7,797 nt of DNA, taken from the NCBI GenBank assembly GCA_007127695.1, contig SKYW01000154.1, positions 1-7,797 of the forward strand. The letters are read 5' to 3'. The notes below the pieces were generated by a model. It was not told the DNA's origin, did not search any database, and saw only the letters and a program-made list of their open reading frames with translations. The stretch comes from Balneolales bacterium (lineage in GTDB: Bacteria > Bacteroidota > Rhodothermia > Balneolales > Natronogracilivirgulaceae). The translations under genes and the position numbers were made by a program. This document shows, piece by piece, positions 6,834-7,797 of the stretch (positions are counted from its first letter, which is position 1; every line of letters starts with the position of its first letter).

Positions 6834-7797
6834 ATGGATTCAAATAGTGACCTCAGTAACCTCAAAGGGGTGGCTTTTGTCTCCACAGAAGAAGAACGCC
6901 GGCAATTCATCGATTTCCCCTACCGCCATTATGCCGACGATCCGGTGTGGGTGCCACCGCTCAAAATCCAGCAAAAAGATCTTCTCAACACGAAAAAGAA
7001 ACCCTTTTTCAAGGACGCGGAGATGGCCCTGTTCCTGGCCTATGATAACGGTGAACTGGCAGGGAGGATCGCTGCCATCCACAACCATGCATACAATCGT
7101 CATAACAACGATACGGCCGGTTTCTTTGGCTTTTTTGAGTGCAATCAGAACCAGTTTGTCGCCGACCTGCTGTTCCGCGTGGTCAGGGACTGGCTGAAGC
7201 ACAGGGGATGCACCAAGCTTCTCGGGCCCATGAATCCCGGTCTTCTGGATGAGATCGGTATCCAGATAGATGGATTTGAACACCAGCCCGCCATCATGAT
7301 GCCGCACTCAAAGCCGTACTATGATGAGATGATCCGGAAAGCAGGCCTGAAGAAGGAAATGGATCTGTTTGCCTACAGAGTCACGTCAACAAATGTGCGG
7401 GTGGACCGCCTGGACCGTGCATTTGAAATCGTAAAAAAAAGGACTCCCGGAATCGAGGTGCGAAAGATCAACCTTCGCAAATTTGACGAGGAGGTGCGGA
7501 TCATCCATGATATTTTCAACAGGGCCTGGGCAAAAAACTGGGGCTTTTATGAGATCAGCCTGGAGACCTTCATCCATCTCGGAAAAGAACTTAAAATGAT
7601 CATCGACACGGACTACGCCCACGTAGCCGAAGTCAACGGGGAACCTGTGGCTTTCTCGATCGCCCTGCCAGATTACAACCAGGTCTTTGCCAAAATGGAC
7701 GGCACCCTGTTTCCGACAGGCCTGTTCAAACTCCTCTGGCACCGCCGCAAGATCGATTCCATCCGAACGGCATTGATGGGCGTTATACCGGAATACC
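6834..7797 (+). CDS. GNAT-fold acyltransferase, candidate bacterial ceramide synthase (3' end cut off)
   Basis: The frame is open from ATG 6834 to the window edge (321 codons seen, no stop), so the C-terminus is missing. I recognise it as the large GNAT-like family widespread in Bacteroidota and often labelled hypothetical or N-acetyltransferase. Typical family marks are FIDFPYRHYADDPVWVPPL near residue 30, LFLAYDNGELAGRIAAI near 70 (beta-strand of an acyltransferase core), LLGPMNPGLLDEIGI (129-143) and IMMPHSKPYYDEM. A second GNAT-like half starts near residue 180, with AHVAEVNGEPVAFSIALPDYN, GTLFPTGLFKLL and the final MGVIPEY. Caulobacter bCerS, which N-acylates the sphingoid base, is an acyltransferase of this kind, and the position directly after spt suggests the same role. 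That is inference from family and synteny. An in-frame GTG at 6819, one codon after the spt stop, is an alternative start. Confidence 0.82.
   Translation, partial: MDSNSDLSNLKGVAFVSTEEERRQFIDFPYRHYADDPVWVPPLKIQQKDLLNTKKKPFFKDAEMALFLAYDNGELAGRIAAIHNHAYNRHNNDTAGFFGFFECNQNQFVADLLFRVVRDWLKHRGCTKLLGPMNPGLLDEIGIQIDGFEHQPAIMMPHSKPYYDEMIRKAGLKKEMDLFAYRVTSTNVRVDRLDRAFEIVKKRTPGIEVRKINLRKFDEEVRIIHDIFNRAWAKNWGFYEISLETFIHLGKELKMIIDTDYAHVAEVNGEPVAFSIALPDYNQVFAKMDGTLFPTGLFKLLWHRRKIDSIRTALMGVIPEY

Noticed and set aside
6840..7307. 155-codon minus-strand frame opposite the GNAT gene
   Set aside because: The plus strand carries recognisable family motifs over the whole stretch, and the minus frame has none.

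Overview
The window looks like chromosomal DNA from a Bacteroidota-type bacterium; Rhodothermota/Balneolales is my best guess from gene style. The basis is a Bacteroidota-like serine palmitoyltransferase next to a large GNAT-fold protein, AT-rich intergenic regions, moderate-GC genes and few clear Shine-Dalgarno sites. No species can be named from the sequence alone. I see no tRNA, rRNA, CRISPR array, insertion sequence or phage gene.

Layout. Positions 1-250 are non-coding or hold only gene tails. They contain a degenerate 12-bp tandem repeat, T-runs and a 16-bp perfect palindrome. Positions 251-3970 form a tight three-gene minus-strand operon, read right to left: an extended-SDR NAD(P) reductase (2999-3970), an exported beta-propeller/Ig-like protein (1323-2987) and the adenine glycosylase MutY (251-1333). 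Gaps are 11 bp and then an 11-bp overlap. A 162-bp divergent promoter region (3971-4132) separates this operon from a plus-strand GT-B glycosyltransferase (4142-5293). After a 280-bp AT-rich intergenic region with a likely terminator and a cluster of palindromes come spt (5574-6815) and, after it in the same frame, a GNAT-fold acyltransferase (from 6834) that runs off the right edge.

How the genes fit together. Spt condenses serine with a fatty acyl thioester to 3-ketosphinganine. The adjacent GNAT protein is a candidate bacterial ceramide synthase (N-acylation). The SDR protein is a candidate ceramide or 3-ketosphinganine reductase. The glycosyltransferase could add a sugar to the finished lipid. 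The window therefore most likely carries a nearly complete bacterial (glyco)sphingolipid pathway on two divergent arms. The Spt assignment is strong. The ceramide synthase and reductase roles are inferred from family and neighbourhood. The glycosyltransferase acceptor is a guess. MutY is a DNA repair enzyme with no obvious link to the lipid genes, but its C-terminal domain carries an unexpectedly complete Nudix box.
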